64,000 nucleotides of DNA from Asticcacaulis excentricus CB 48 (GTDB lineage: Bacteria > Pseudomonadota > Alphaproteobacteria > Caulobacterales > Caulobacteraceae). Location of the stretch: the NCBI RefSeq assembly GCF_000175215.2, contig NC_014816.1, positions 1,423,001 through 1,487,000 of the forward strand. The letters are read 5' to 3'. Both the position numbers and the translations under genes were made by a program. Positions 1-8,711 of this stretch are shown one piece after another; position 1 is the first letter of the stretch, and each line of letters starts with the position of its first letter. Below the pieces are notes generated by a model, which was given only the letters and a program-made list of their open reading frames with translations, was not told where the DNA came from and ran no database searches.

Positions 1-712
1 CGCGATCCGTTTTCAGGGCGGTGAGGTGCACGGCGTCGATGATCCTAATGCCGTCTATGCCGAAGCGCAGCGTTTGGCCGATGAAACCGGCGGCCATTAC
101 CTCGATCAGTTCACCTATGCCGAACGGGCCACCGACTGGCGCGGCAATAACAATATCGCCGAAAGCCTGTTCAGCCAGATGACCGCCGAGCCCTATCCGG
201 TGCCGACCTGGCTGGTGACCGGGGCCGGGACCGGCGGCACGTCTGCGACCCTGGGGCGCTATATCCGCTATCGACGATTGCCGACGCGGTTGTGTGTCGC
301 CGATCCCGAAGGCTCGGTCTTCCATCGTCACTATCATGACCGCAGCGTGCAATTGATCGACCGCTGTGGTTCCTGCATAGAAGGGATCGGTCGCCCGCGT
401 GTCGAGCCGAGCTTCATCCCGTCACTGATTGACCACATGGAGGTGGTGACGGACGCGCAGTCGATCGCTGCCGTGCGGCTGTTGTCGGAGCGTCTGGGGC
501 GCCGCGTCGGCGGCTCGACCGGCACAAATCTGTGGGCCTGTGTGCGCCTGATGCAGGAAATGGCGCAAAAAGGTGAAACCGGCTCAATAGTTACCATTCT
601 TTGCGATGGCGGGGAGCGCTACGCCGACACCTATTATAACGATGGCTGGCTGTCGGCGCGCGCAATCGACTGGCGCTCGCCCTATGCAGACCTTAAGTCC
701 CTTATGGGATAG
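1..712 (+). CDS. PLP-dependent cysteine synthase / L-cysteine desulfhydrase (Cds1-like), 5' truncated
   Basis: The open frame runs in from the window edge; the GTG at 26 is internal, because the frame continues upstream without a stop. The visible 236 residues are the C-terminal two thirds of a fold-type II PLP enzyme. A glycine-rich phosphate-binding loop (GAGTGGTSATLGRY) is followed by the IEGIGRPRVEPSF block, and the C-terminal GGSTG segment lies near the cofactor ring. This combination resembles the actinobacterial L-cysteine desulfhydrase Cds1 more than CysK or CysM, so the product may release sulfide from cysteine rather than make cysteine; that distinction is an inference. The PLP lysine lies upstream of the window. 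The gene ends 4 bp before a convergent pseudogene. Confidence 0.8.
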   Translation, partial: AIRFQGGEVHGVDDPNAVYAEAQRLADETGGHYLDQFTYAERATDWRGNNNIAESLFSQMTAEPYPVPTWLVTGAGTGGTSATLGRYIRYRRLPTRLCVADPEGSVFHRHYHDRSVQLIDRCGSCIEGIGRPRVEPSFIPSLIDHMEVVTDAQSIAAVRLLSERLGRRVGGSTGTNLWACVRLMQEMAQKGETGSIVTILCDGGERYADTYYNDGWLSARAIDWRSPYADLKSLMG

Positions 713-715
713 GGG

Positions 716-1359
716 TCAGATAGTGATTCCCAGTGTGATGGTCCCGGTGTAACCGTTGGTCGTGTCACCGCTGGGGCTGATGGTCTGCGCAGACAGGTGC
801 GATGACGACAGGTCACTGAAGACATTGTCCGCGGAAAAGGTGATGCCGTTCAGGGTCGCCCTCGAGGCATGGTATCCTGAGACCGTGTTGTAAACCTTAG
901 AGCATACCTCCCGAACAAGCGCGAATTTCGTTGTCTTTATCTTGTTGGCATAGCTGGTGGCGGCGGCAAGACTGGGATAGACCTCAACGTGGATATGCGG
1001 CATCCGGGCGGTGTAACAACCGGGGAAGATGGCGGTGAATGTGACCTTACAGTTTGCGTCGCTGACCTGTATTCCGCGTAGATAGTTCTGGGTGCTTGTG
1101 GTCGAGGAATAGAGCGAACAAAGCCGCGTCGGCGGGATATCGTCTCTCAGTCTCATTTGAAAAGGTTGTGCAGGCGCCGCTCACGCAGGACGAATTGCTC
1201 GAAGATGAGCTGCTGCTGAGGATGGACTGACCGTGGACGATGAAGACGACGATGTGGCTGCGCTTGCCGTGGTTGACCACCGCCGCCACATGCGGCCGTG
1301 AAGCTGGCCCCGCAAGCGACCTTTCCCAACATGGCGATCGCGCGCCGGCGGGAAAGCAA
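716..1359 (-). pseudogene. Decayed intradiol ring-cleavage dioxygenase gene
   Basis: Pieces of one protein are spread over three frames. The piece at 1153-1359 starts with a twin-arginine-like leader (LSRRRAIAMLGKVACGASFTAACGGGG). A second frame carries the serine-rich linker and a damaged Cys...ETE...YPAD motif, about 1110-1220. The third frame, 716 to about 1125, holds the C-terminal part NYLRGIQVSDAN, the PHIHVEVYP histidine motif, and FSADNVFSD to the end. This order matches secreted intradiol dioxygenase-like proteins (protocatechuate/catechol dioxygenase fold, non-haem Fe(III)). Roughly 60-70 residues that normally lie between the YPAD and NYLRG blocks, including metal-ligand tyrosine territory, are absent. 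At least two frameshifts plus an internal deletion make a functional product very unlikely. Confidence 0.82.
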
Positions 1360-1508
1360 CAGAATGAGGTCCTGAAGGCTGCCTTCATCCTGCTGGTACG
1401 AGGATGTTCGGGTTGTCGTGGCTTATCGATTCGCCATTAATGCAATCTATCGCGGAGGCTATCCCGACCGATTGAGGCGAATATCGTTATGTGATTATAT
1501 CGAACCCA

Positions 1509-2495
1509 TCACAATGACGTAGTGGCATTCCGGGGTAACAGAATATCGGCAATGCCGCGCTCACCACCCACCTTCGACAGTTGCACGACAACGTCGATCA
1601 GCCCGGACGCATAGGCGATGGTTTCGGGCCGTGAGAGGGCCATGCCGGTCTGCATCACCATCAACGCGATCTGTTCCAGCGCGCCCTGCGGCGTGTTCGC
1701 GTGCACTGTTGTGAAGGAGCCGGGGTGGCCGGTATTGATGGCGCGCAGGAAGGTCACCGCCTCGGTGCCGCGGATTTCGCCGACAATGATGCGGTCAGGA
1801 CGCAGACGCAACGAAGCCTGTAACAGGTCATTGACCGTCACCTTGGCTTCACCCAGCTCGCCCTTGACCGCCACGAGGCCCAGCGCATTGGGCTGATGCA
1901 CGGCGATTTCGGGCGTGTCCTCGACCAGAATGACCCGTTCCTCATTGGGCACTGCGCTTAAGAGCGCACTGAGGAAGGTCGTCTTGCCCGACGAGGTGCC
2001 GCCCGAAATCAGAATGGTCTTGCGCTCGGTCACCGCCTGTTTGAGGAATCCGACCGGATTGGCGCGCGCGGCGCGCTGTTCATCGGCCGGATTGCCATAG
2101 GCCGGGGCGCGGATTGGCCCGCGATCATAGGCTTCCAGCGGCCGATTGACCATCAGGTGGCGACGGATAGCGATGGCCCAGTGGCGGCGCGTCGCGGGTG
2201 GACCGACGATCTGCACGCGCTCACCCGACGGTAAGGTGGCGGCCAGCATAGGGTTCTCGCGATTGATCCCCTGATGGCTGATGCGCGCGATCTGCGCCGC
2301 CAGTCGGTTAAGCAGCCCGTCATCGATGTCGGGCGCGTCGAAGCGCTGCATATGCGGTTGACCGCTGATTTCGACCCACACTTCACCTGGCCGATTGACC
2401 ATGACCTCGGTCACTTCGGCGCGGTCAAGCCACTGTCGGAAAGGGGCCAGATAGGCCTGAAGATAGACGGCTTCGGTCGGTAGGGTTTCGGTCAT
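1509..2495 (-). CDS. virB11: Type IV secretion ATPase VirB11
   Basis: Predicted 328-residue hexameric traffic ATPase at the cytoplasmic base of a type IV secretion system. A P-loop GGTSSGKT is at residues 165-172. It is followed by a Walker B/Asp box (VILVEDTPEI), the RPDRIIVGEIRG segment and the His box (NTGHPGSFTTVHAN), the classic VirB11/PulE signature. The length is usual for the family. The start overlaps the stop of virB10 by ATGA, so the two are translationally coupled. It is the last gene of the virB operon. The roughly 150 bp beyond it hold nothing that I recognise before the dioxygenase remnant. Confidence 0.95.
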   Translation of the reverse strand: MTETLPTEAVYLQAYLAPFRQWLDRAEVTEVMVNRPGEVWVEISGQPHMQRFDAPDIDDGLLNRLAAQIARISHQGINRENPMLAATLPSGERVQIVGPPATRRHWAIAIRRHLMVNRPLEAYDRGPIRAPAYGNPADEQRAARANPVGFLKQAVTERKTILISGGTSSGKTTFLSALLSAVPNEERVILVEDTPEIAVHQPNALGLVAVKGELGEAKVTVNDLLQASLRLRPDRIIVGEIRGTEAVTFLRAINTGHPGSFTTVHANTPQGALEQIALMVMQTGMALSRPETIAYASGLIDVVVQLSKVGGERGIADILLPRNATTSL

Positions 2496-3589
2496 AGCGA
2501 AAAGTCGAGATCGCGGGAAACGAAGACCTGAATCGGCGTGCCCTGTGCTACACGCACAGTGGGGCCGATCTTTGAGTCCGCCTGTAGCGCGGCTGTGGCG
2601 GCATTATTTGCCCCCTGCGCCGTCCCGATGACGATTGTGTTGCGGTCGCCACTGCTCGACGAATTGGCAAGCCCGCCGATGATCGACAGCAGCATGGCCG
2701 AACCGAAGCGTTTGAAGAAGTGCGTATCGATATCACCCGTTTGACCGGCCTGACCCAGATTATCGGTCGAAGGGTCGGTCAGGACGATGGCCGTGCCGTC
2801 CGGACGGATCAGGCGCGCCCAGGTGATAAACAGGCGGTTTTGTCCGCTTTGTAGGCCCGACCGGTAAGAGCCGATCAGGCGCGAGCCGCGCGGGATCAGT
2901 ACGCGTGACCCGTCAAAGCTGCGCACATCGCGCGAAACCAGCGCCCGTGTATAGCCGGGCAGGTCTGAATTGAGCGCTGTTTCCAGAACGGCCGGGATCA
3001 AGGTCCCCTGCGATACGGTGCGCGACGGTGTGGTGATGCGCGTAGCGCGCACCTGACGCGTCGGGTCGAGGCTGGTCATGGCGGTGACGGAATTGCCGTC
3101 CATCACATTGCCTTCGGCTTTTTGCGCCGGGGCCGGGGCCTGAGCGGCATTGGCCGTCGGGTCGGGATCGGGGGCCGAGACGTCGTAGATCAGGGCGTTG
3201 GCGCGGGCATTATTGGCGTCGGCCACAGGGGCAGCTCCCCCCGTCTGAGGCGGTTGCGGCTGCGCTACGGGCGGGCCTTCGGGCAGGGCGACGGGCGGCA
3301 GTTCGACCACCGTGCCGTTTTGCCCCTGCTGCGGTGGCATGGGCTGCGCCGGTTGTGTCTGCGGTGGCCGGATCTGCGCCGCCTGACGGTTATTGTTCAT
3401 GAACACCAGAGTCAGCGCGCCCAGAAACACGGCACCCATTATGCCGCCGGCCAACACCAGACTGTCTTTCAACGTTGATTTCGAAGCCACCTGGGGCAGG
3501 GCATTGACCGAGGCGACGCCAAGGTCGGAACGGTCGAGGGCTTTGCGCGGATCGCCTTGCGGATCGTTGGAGGGGAGACGGGTTTTCAT
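2492..3589 (-). CDS. virB10: Type IV secretion protein VirB10 (TrbI family)
   Basis: Predicted 365-residue channel protein that spans from inner to outer membrane and senses ATPase energy. A short cytoplasmic N-terminus is followed by one membrane helix (about residues 43-65). A long proline/glutamine-rich periplasmic linker comes next (about 70-155). The C-terminal TrbI beta-barrel domain starts near the QGTLIPAVLETALNSDLPG segment and includes FDGSRVLIPRGSRLIGSY. Domain order and length are normal for VirB10. It lies 2 bp after virB9 and overlaps virB11 by four bases. Confidence 0.95.
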   Translation of the reverse strand: MKTRLPSNDPQGDPRKALDRSDLGVASVNALPQVASKSTLKDSLVLAGGIMGAVFLGALTLVFMNNNRQAAQIRPPQTQPAQPMPPQQGQNGTVVELPPVALPEGPPVAQPQPPQTGGAAPVADANNARANALIYDVSAPDPDPTANAAQAPAPAQKAEGNVMDGNSVTAMTSLDPTRQVRATRITTPSRTVSQGTLIPAVLETALNSDLPGYTRALVSRDVRSFDGSRVLIPRGSRLIGSYRSGLQSGQNRLFITWARLIRPDGTAIVLTDPSTDNLGQAGQTGDIDTHFFKRFGSAMLLSIIGGLANSSSSGDRNTIVIGTAQGANNAATAALQADSKIGPTVRVAQGTPIQVFVSRDLDFSL

Positions 3590-3591
3590 AC

Positions 3592-4434
3592 TCAGTCCTC
3601 CTTGCGTCCGAACCAGCCGGTCCGTTTCTTCTGGGTGGCGGCCGCATCGGCCTTACGCAGGATTTCGGGACGCGGCTGCGGTGACAGGGCATCGAGCGCC
3701 GGCGGCACATAGGCGTCATTATAAACCGTGGCCGTCAGGTCGCCGCGACGCAGGACAAAGGCCGGGCCCACCTGTTCGATAACGATAAAGCCTTCGCGAT
3801 AGCCGAAATTGACCAGAGTCTCCTTGCCATCCAGTACGGCGTAGATCGCCGGAAACGGCACGCCTTCGCCCCACATCAGATAGGTCGATTGCCCGTCATC
3901 GAACAGGCGCATGGGCACCAGAGACGGGTCACCGGCATAGGTGTAGCTGGTGTTGCGCTTTTCCGGCAGGGTGGAGACGGGCTTGGCCGGGGTTGCCGGT
4001 GCGGCGGCTGCCTTTTCGGCGGCTTCGCGGGCCTCAGCCTCGTCCTTGGGGAAGGTGAAGCGCAGATCGTAGATCACCTCACCGCGCTTGCAGGCGGCCG
4101 CATCCTTGGTACGCAGTTCGAAGGCATAAGTGCGGCGGTTGGTGACGACTGACAGATTGGTGAAGGCCCCGCGCTGAAACGGTTTCACAAACATCAGATT
4201 GCCGCGCTTGTTCGGTGTGGCCTGCCACTGGGCGGCATCACCGACGGCGACATTCTCGATCTTTTCGTTGTCAGCGAAGGTGATCATGGTCTGAAAGCTG
4301 ACGCACGTATCGAGGCGGATGACCTCACCATCGACATAGGTGATGGTGCGGATGCGGTTGTCCTGCGCCTGAGCGGGCGCGACGGCCAGTAGGGGCACGG
4401 CGATGAGCAGGGAAAGAGTAGAGGCGAACTTCAT
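3592..4434 (-). CDS. virB9: Type IV secretion protein VirB9 (CagX/TrbG family)
   Basis: Predicted 280-residue periplasmic and outer-membrane core component. It has a cleavable signal peptide (MKFASTLSLLIAVPLLAVAPAQAQ). The N-terminal domain carries the usual VirB9 blocks (VDGEVIRLDTCVSFQTMITF, NLMFVKPFQRGAFTNLSVVTNRRTYAFEL). A linker rich in Ala/Glu/Pro follows (about 130-155), then the C-terminal CagX domain (YTYAGDPSLVPMRLFDDGQSTYLMWG and GFIVIEQVGPAFVLRRGDLTATVYND). The ATG overlaps the virB6 stop by ATGA. VirB9 normally pairs with a small VirB7 lipoprotein; none is seen in this operon. Confidence 0.94.
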   Translation of the reverse strand: MKFASTLSLLIAVPLLAVAPAQAQDNRIRTITYVDGEVIRLDTCVSFQTMITFADNEKIENVAVGDAAQWQATPNKRGNLMFVKPFQRGAFTNLSVVTNRRTYAFELRTKDAAACKRGEVIYDLRFTFPKDEAEAREAAEKAAAAPATPAKPVSTLPEKRNTSYTYAGDPSLVPMRLFDDGQSTYLMWGEGVPFPAIYAVLDGKETLVNFGYREGFIVIEQVGPAFVLRRGDLTATVYNDAYVPPALDALSPQPRPEILRKADAAATQKKRTGWFGRKED

Positions 4435-5678
4435 GAACCGGGGGCCTTTGAAAGGGGCGTCGGGGTCGGGGCGGTTTTGGCTGACGAAGAGGCTGGGGCG
4501 GCAGGGCCGGGCGCGCCGCGGAATCTTTGGCCAAGGCCCTGGCGGCGGGTCACGCCGCCGGACAGCTGGCCTGCCTGTGGCATTGAAGAGAGGGTGGTGG
4601 TTACGGTCTGAACCCGCGTGTCGCGGCTGGAGCTGCGGCCCCCGGCGGCGGCGGTCTGGCTGTTTTGCGTAATGAGGGTGGAGCCTCCCACGGCGGCCAT
4701 AACGGCGGCTGAGGTCACGGCGGCGGCCTGCACGTCGGCGGCACTGTCGCCCCGCTCACGCAGCGGGTTCCAATTTTTGACAATATTAAACGCCACCACC
4801 ATCAACATGATGAGGAAAGCCGCGTAAATTACGGAACCCATGAACAAAATGACGATTGGCTGAATGTCGCGCACTGTCTGCATCGGGTCGCCCGAAATGG
4901 CCAGAATGGCGGGGGTCAGGAGGGCCAGAGCCGCCGAACCACCGAGCGTCACCAGCATGGGAATGAAGGCAAAGCCGATAGAGGTGCGCAACCAGCCTTC
5001 GAACAGGCCGCGCGTCTGGGTAAACAAGGCAAAGACGACGAACAGCGGTCCCAGAGCCAGCAGAAGCGTCAGGATCAGGCGCGACAGGACCAGCACACCT
5101 ACGGTGGACAAAAGCAGGATCAGGCCCGAACTCCATAACATGTCCGAGGCTGACGACTTGCCATTGCGGATGGGCTGCGGGGTTTGTACGCTGGGGGCTG
5201 TGCTCGCCGCAGGAGCGGCCTGCGACGTCTGTTCAAAGGCGGTGGCGGCATCGGCAAAGTGCACGAACAGCACGTCGAGCCGCTTGGCAAAGGCGGCGCT
5301 GGCCCCCTCATTGGATCCGGTCAGAGCGGCGGCAATCTCATCGGGGCCGCGCGTCAGCAGATTATAGACAACGGTCTGATAGGCGGGCCACGCGGTGACA
5401 AAGGTCAGGACCAGACCGATGGCCAGCACTTTCGGCGTCATGGTGGTCAAAGTCAGGCGCGTGCGCCCGGTGATCAGCCCAAAGGCCAGAAAAGCGATAT
5501 AAAGGGTCAGACAGATTGTCAGGGCCGTGCCCAGATAGCCGCCATCGCCGAACAAACGCCCGAAGCTGTCCTCGACCACGCGCCCGATCTGGCAGTCCAC
5601 GCTCATCAGCGCGCCTGAAATACCCGTGTCGCCGCTGAGCGGCATACCGGGGCAGGTAGCGGGCGGGGGCGGCATCAT
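4431..5678 (-). CDS. virB6: Type IV secretion polytopic membrane protein VirB6 (TrbL/VirB6 family)
   Basis: Inner-membrane channel protein with about six hydrophobic segments between residues 50 and 330, including LTICLTLYIAFLAFGLI, MLWSSGLILLLSTVGVLVLSRLILTLLLAL and YAAFLIMLMVVAF. A Ser/Ala/Gln-rich soluble tail follows. An in-frame ATG exists further upstream (5741), but I chose the ATG at 5678 because it makes the ATGA overlap with the virB4 stop that other pairs in this operon also show; a later ATG at MSVDCQ is also possible. This gives 415 residues, somewhat longer than a typical VirB6. The gene follows virB4 directly, with no virB5 between them. Confidence 0.88.
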   Translation of the reverse strand: MMPPPPATCPGMPLSGDTGISGALMSVDCQIGRVVEDSFGRLFGDGGYLGTALTICLTLYIAFLAFGLITGRTRLTLTTMTPKVLAIGLVLTFVTAWPAYQTVVYNLLTRGPDEIAAALTGSNEGASAAFAKRLDVLFVHFADAATAFEQTSQAAPAASTAPSVQTPQPIRNGKSSASDMLWSSGLILLLSTVGVLVLSRLILTLLLALGPLFVVFALFTQTRGLFEGWLRTSIGFAFIPMLVTLGGSAALALLTPAILAISGDPMQTVRDIQPIVILFMGSVIYAAFLIMLMVVAFNIVKNWNPLRERGDSAADVQAAAVTSAAVMAAVGGSTLITQNSQTAAAGGRSSSRDTRVQTVTTTLSSMPQAGQLSGGVTRRQGLGQRFRGAPGPAAPASSSAKTAPTPTPLSKAPGS

Positions 5679-8101
5679 GCGGATACGCGCTCCGTTTGGC
5701 CAAAGCCGGGCCATGGCGTACCCGTCAGGGCTTCGAACCACGCCGACGGCGCGTCGCCATGCGTTTCGCGTAGTTCGTCTAGCTTGCGCACCGTCGATTC
5801 ACGTCCCGACAGCAGCGTCAGGATTTCCGGCGTCCCCGACAGGTCGAGGCGCGCCACGACTGAATGGTTACCATGCTTGACCAGGAAGGCGCGCGAGTGC
5901 GGCGGAAGCGCGCGCACCAGCCCAACTTCATGCGCGCTAAGGCCGAAGCCTTCGCCGTAGTCTTCGAATCGGGCGCGCGGATTGGGCATGAAGATCTGCG
6001 TCGCCGCCTGCTCGATGATCGCCGATGAAATGCGGCTGTCGAGGGCGTCACCGGCACTTTGCGTGCCGAAACCAAGGATCGCATTACGTTTTCTGAGCGT
6101 CTTCATCCAGTCTCGGATGCGCGCGGAAAACACCTCATCGTCCAGCGCCTTCCAGCCCTCGTCGATTAGGATCATGGCCGGGGTGCCGTCCAGACGCTCC
6201 TCGATACGATGGAAGAGGTACATCATGATCGGCCCGCGCAGTATTGGCGCGTCGAGGAACTGCGTCATGTCGAAGCCCAGTACGCGCGCCGACAGGTCGA
6301 GTTGATCCGCCTCGTTATCAAACAGCCAGGCCCATTCGCCCGATCCGACCCACGGGGCGAGACGCGCCGCCAGATCGGTCTGACTGGGGCGACGGAAACC
6401 TCCGAGAAGCTCCTGAAAATAGCGCAGTCGCCGATAAACCGGGGCCTGTGCGTACATGGCGTCAATGGCCGAAGCGATGATGGTCTCGTCTTCCGGCGGC
6501 AGGGCCGGGCCTTCGCCGGCGATTAGCCGTGACAGCAGGTCGCGCAGGAACCCGCGATTGATGGCGCTGTCGGGCAGTTGCAGCGGATTAAAGCCGCTCG
6601 GTTCTCCGGCGCGCAGCGTGGCATAATGGCCGCCGATGGCGCGGATGAAGATTTCCGAACCGCGATCCTTGTCAAAAATGATGGTGCGCGGGCGCGCCTT
6701 CTGGGCCTGAGCCGCAAGGAAGTTGAGCACCACGGTCTTACCCGACCCCGACGGCCCGATCAGGGTGAAATTGCCAAGGTCCGAGGCGTGGAAGTTGAAG
6801 AAATAAGGCGTAGCCGCGGTCGTTTCAAAGACGGTGATCGCCTCGCCCCAGTGGTTGTCGGCGGCTTGTCCTAACGCAAACCCATGCAGGCTAGCCAGTC
6901 CTGCAAAGGCCGAGACTGAAATCAACGCCTTACGCGAAATATAGGTCTCATTGCCTGGAAACTGCGCCCAGAAGGCCGGTTCGAGATTGATGTCTTCGCG
7001 GACCGCTACGGCTCCCGTATCGGCCATTGCCGACGTGACCTGTGCTGCCGCCTGATCCAGCGCGCTAAGGCTCGGTGCACGCACGCAGACTGTCAGGTGA
7101 TGCTCGCCCAAAGCCGTCTGACCCGACGCCAGTTCGTCCTTGGCCGCCATAAGGCCTGCACGCAGGGTAATGCCGTCATCATCGGCGGCGCGCAGACGAC
7201 GCAGGGCCAGATTGACGCGCTCAAGACCGATCTGACGATCCACGAACTGAAAGCTCTGCGACACAGTCATTTCATAGGGCAGGTGGAGCAGGGCATCAAG
7301 CATGCCCGGCGCGGCCTGCGGCGGATATTCCTTCACTGAAATGAGCGCGCCGAATGACTTATCTGCGCCGGCGCCTTTCATTTCAAAAGCATCGATGCCA
7401 AAGCTCAGGCGCTGATAAGGCAGGTACTGCCCTACATCGTCGCGAGCTAGCGGATCGGGCTTGAGCACCGGGCGCATCTCGCCGTGCATCAGGGCCGATA
7501 GCAGTTCCAGCGGCTCGGAACAGCGGCCGCCACGCGTCTCATAAGAGGTCAAAAGCCGCGGGCCATAGCGCCCAAGCGCAGCCATCAGGGCGTCGCGCGC
7601 CGCATCGAGGTCCCGAAGTTCCGCCCCCAAACCGTCACGATCGGCCCCGGAATGCGCGCCAAACAACTTGCCGAGGCTTTCGGAAAGTCCGGCCTTTCCA
7701 CGCGCCGGGCGACGCAAAATGGTTATGAACAGATCGTTGACGAACAGTTCGCGCGATTGCAGACGGTCCTGCCAGCGGGCATTGATGTATTCGGCTATGG
7801 GGTCATCGTACTGCCCACTGCTGGTCACCGATACTTTTCGGCGGACGATATGGTGGTGGAGCACCAGCCGCGAGTCCCCGATGGCACGGAGCGCGCTCTC
7901 CCGCAGAGCGTGCAGACCGTTAAGGTCGGTCGTGTCCGCCGTTTCAAATCCAAAACCATCGATATAGAGAGCCTGCATCAGCGACCCGTCACGCAGCGTA
8001 ACCGTGTGGTCATTATAGAGATGGGCAAAAGGCAGGCGATCACCGATCCGCTGCTCCTTGGTGCCCAGACTCATGACTTGCCCGAACAGGCCTTTACTCA
8101 T
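5675..8101 (-). CDS. virB4: Type IV secretion ATPase VirB4
   Basis: Predicted 808-residue energy-coupling ATPase of the type IV secretion system, placed at the cytoplasmic face of the inner membrane. The N-terminal CagE/TrbE domain covers roughly residues 1-400. The C-terminal RecA-like domain has a Walker A motif IGPSGSGKT near residue 452 and a Walker B motif MILIDEGWKAL near residue 643. The length matches the family (about 790-820). It starts 9 bp after virB3 and overlaps virB6 by four bases. Confidence 0.95.
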   Translation of the reverse strand: MSKGLFGQVMSLGTKEQRIGDRLPFAHLYNDHTVTLRDGSLMQALYIDGFGFETADTTDLNGLHALRESALRAIGDSRLVLHHHIVRRKVSVTSSGQYDDPIAEYINARWQDRLQSRELFVNDLFITILRRPARGKAGLSESLGKLFGAHSGADRDGLGAELRDLDAARDALMAALGRYGPRLLTSYETRGGRCSEPLELLSALMHGEMRPVLKPDPLARDDVGQYLPYQRLSFGIDAFEMKGAGADKSFGALISVKEYPPQAAPGMLDALLHLPYEMTVSQSFQFVDRQIGLERVNLALRRLRAADDDGITLRAGLMAAKDELASGQTALGEHHLTVCVRAPSLSALDQAAAQVTSAMADTGAVAVREDINLEPAFWAQFPGNETYISRKALISVSAFAGLASLHGFALGQAADNHWGEAITVFETTAATPYFFNFHASDLGNFTLIGPSGSGKTVVLNFLAAQAQKARPRTIIFDKDRGSEIFIRAIGGHYATLRAGEPSGFNPLQLPDSAINRGFLRDLLSRLIAGEGPALPPEDETIIASAIDAMYAQAPVYRRLRYFQELLGGFRRPSQTDLAARLAPWVGSGEWAWLFDNEADQLDLSARVLGFDMTQFLDAPILRGPIMMYLFHRIEERLDGTPAMILIDEGWKALDDEVFSARIRDWMKTLRKRNAILGFGTQSAGDALDSRISSAIIEQAATQIFMPNPRARFEDYGEGFGLSAHEVGLVRALPPHSRAFLVKHGNHSVVARLDLSGTPEILTLLSGRESTVRKLDELRETHGDAPSAWFEALTGTPWPGFGQTERVSA

Positions 8102-8110
8102 GCGAAAACC

Positions 8111-8407
8111 TTACGGTAAATAGGAGTTGCAGCGCCAGAATTTATAATTCCGGATCCGCGGGGTGCGGCTCACCTTAGTGAACCACAGGTCGAACAGGCG
8201 TGGTTCACGCAGACAGGCCAGATAACCTACGGCATGCACCAGAAGCGCAATCCCCAGAGCCCAGAACGACCGCGTGACCAGAAAGGCCTCGGTGGTGATC
8301 ATGAAGTTAAGGATGAAGTAGGAATAGGTCACGCCCGCAAACATTTGCGGCTGGGTCAGCGCCCGGAAAATCGGCGCCTTGACCAGAGCGACGGTCTCTT
8401 CGCTCAT
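8111..8407 (-). CDS. virB3: Type IV secretion inner-membrane protein VirB3
   Basis: Small 98-residue protein with two adjacent membrane segments around residues 24-65 (TYSYFILNFMITTEAFLV and FWALGIALLVHAVGYLACL) and a basic tail. The opening VKAPIFRALTQPQMFAGV is the conserved start of VirB3 proteins (PIFRALTRP box). It lies between virB2 (3 bp away) and virB4 (9 bp), the usual position. It is not fused to VirB4 here, unlike in some other systems. Confidence 0.92.
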   Translation of the reverse strand: MSEETVALVKAPIFRALTQPQMFAGVTYSYFILNFMITTEAFLVTRSFWALGIALLVHAVGYLACLREPRLFDLWFTKVSRTPRIRNYKFWRCNSYLP

Positions 8408-8410
8408 GCC

Positions 8411-8701
8411 TCAGCCCACGGCCGTACGGATGCCCGCCACGATGGTGGCCGCGCCGAACAGGATAAAAATGCCGAGGATGACGGTGGCCCCGAAGCGCCA
8501 GTTCATTCGACCAGACAGCATCATAAAGCCGACGGCGGCTACAGCGATCACGGCCACGGCGGTGGCAACATTGCCCAATAGCGTGCCCTGAATCCAGCCA
8601 AGCGCATTGACAATTGGGCCGGAACCAGCGGGGTCCTGCGCAAAGGCCGGTGATGCGGCAAGCAGCGGCAGAAGGGCGGGCAGGAATTTACGGACTTTCA
8701 T
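8411..8701 (-). CDS. virB2: Type IV secretion pilin VirB2 (TrbC family)
   Basis: 96-residue precursor of the pilus subunit. A signal peptide (MKVRKFLPALLPLLAASPAFAQ) is followed by a short mature protein with two hydrophobic helices, GNVATAVAVIAVAAVGFMML and FGATVILGIFILFGAATIVAGI. A short positively charged loop (SGRMNWR) joins them, as in VirB2 and TrbC pilins. It lies between virB1 (10 bp) and virB3 (3 bp). A full-length pilin suggests that the system still builds a pilus or an equivalent surface structure. Confidence 0.92.
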   Translation of the reverse strand: MKVRKFLPALLPLLAASPAFAQDPAGSGPIVNALGWIQGTLLGNVATAVAVIAVAAVGFMMLSGRMNWRFGATVILGIFILFGAATIVAGIRTAVG

Positions 8702-8711
8702 AGGTCTATCC

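Noticed and set aside
4431..5741. Hidden virB8 or virB5 in another frame of the virB6 region
   Set aside because: Other frames were read for VirB8-like membrane helix and NTF2-like motifs; none was present.
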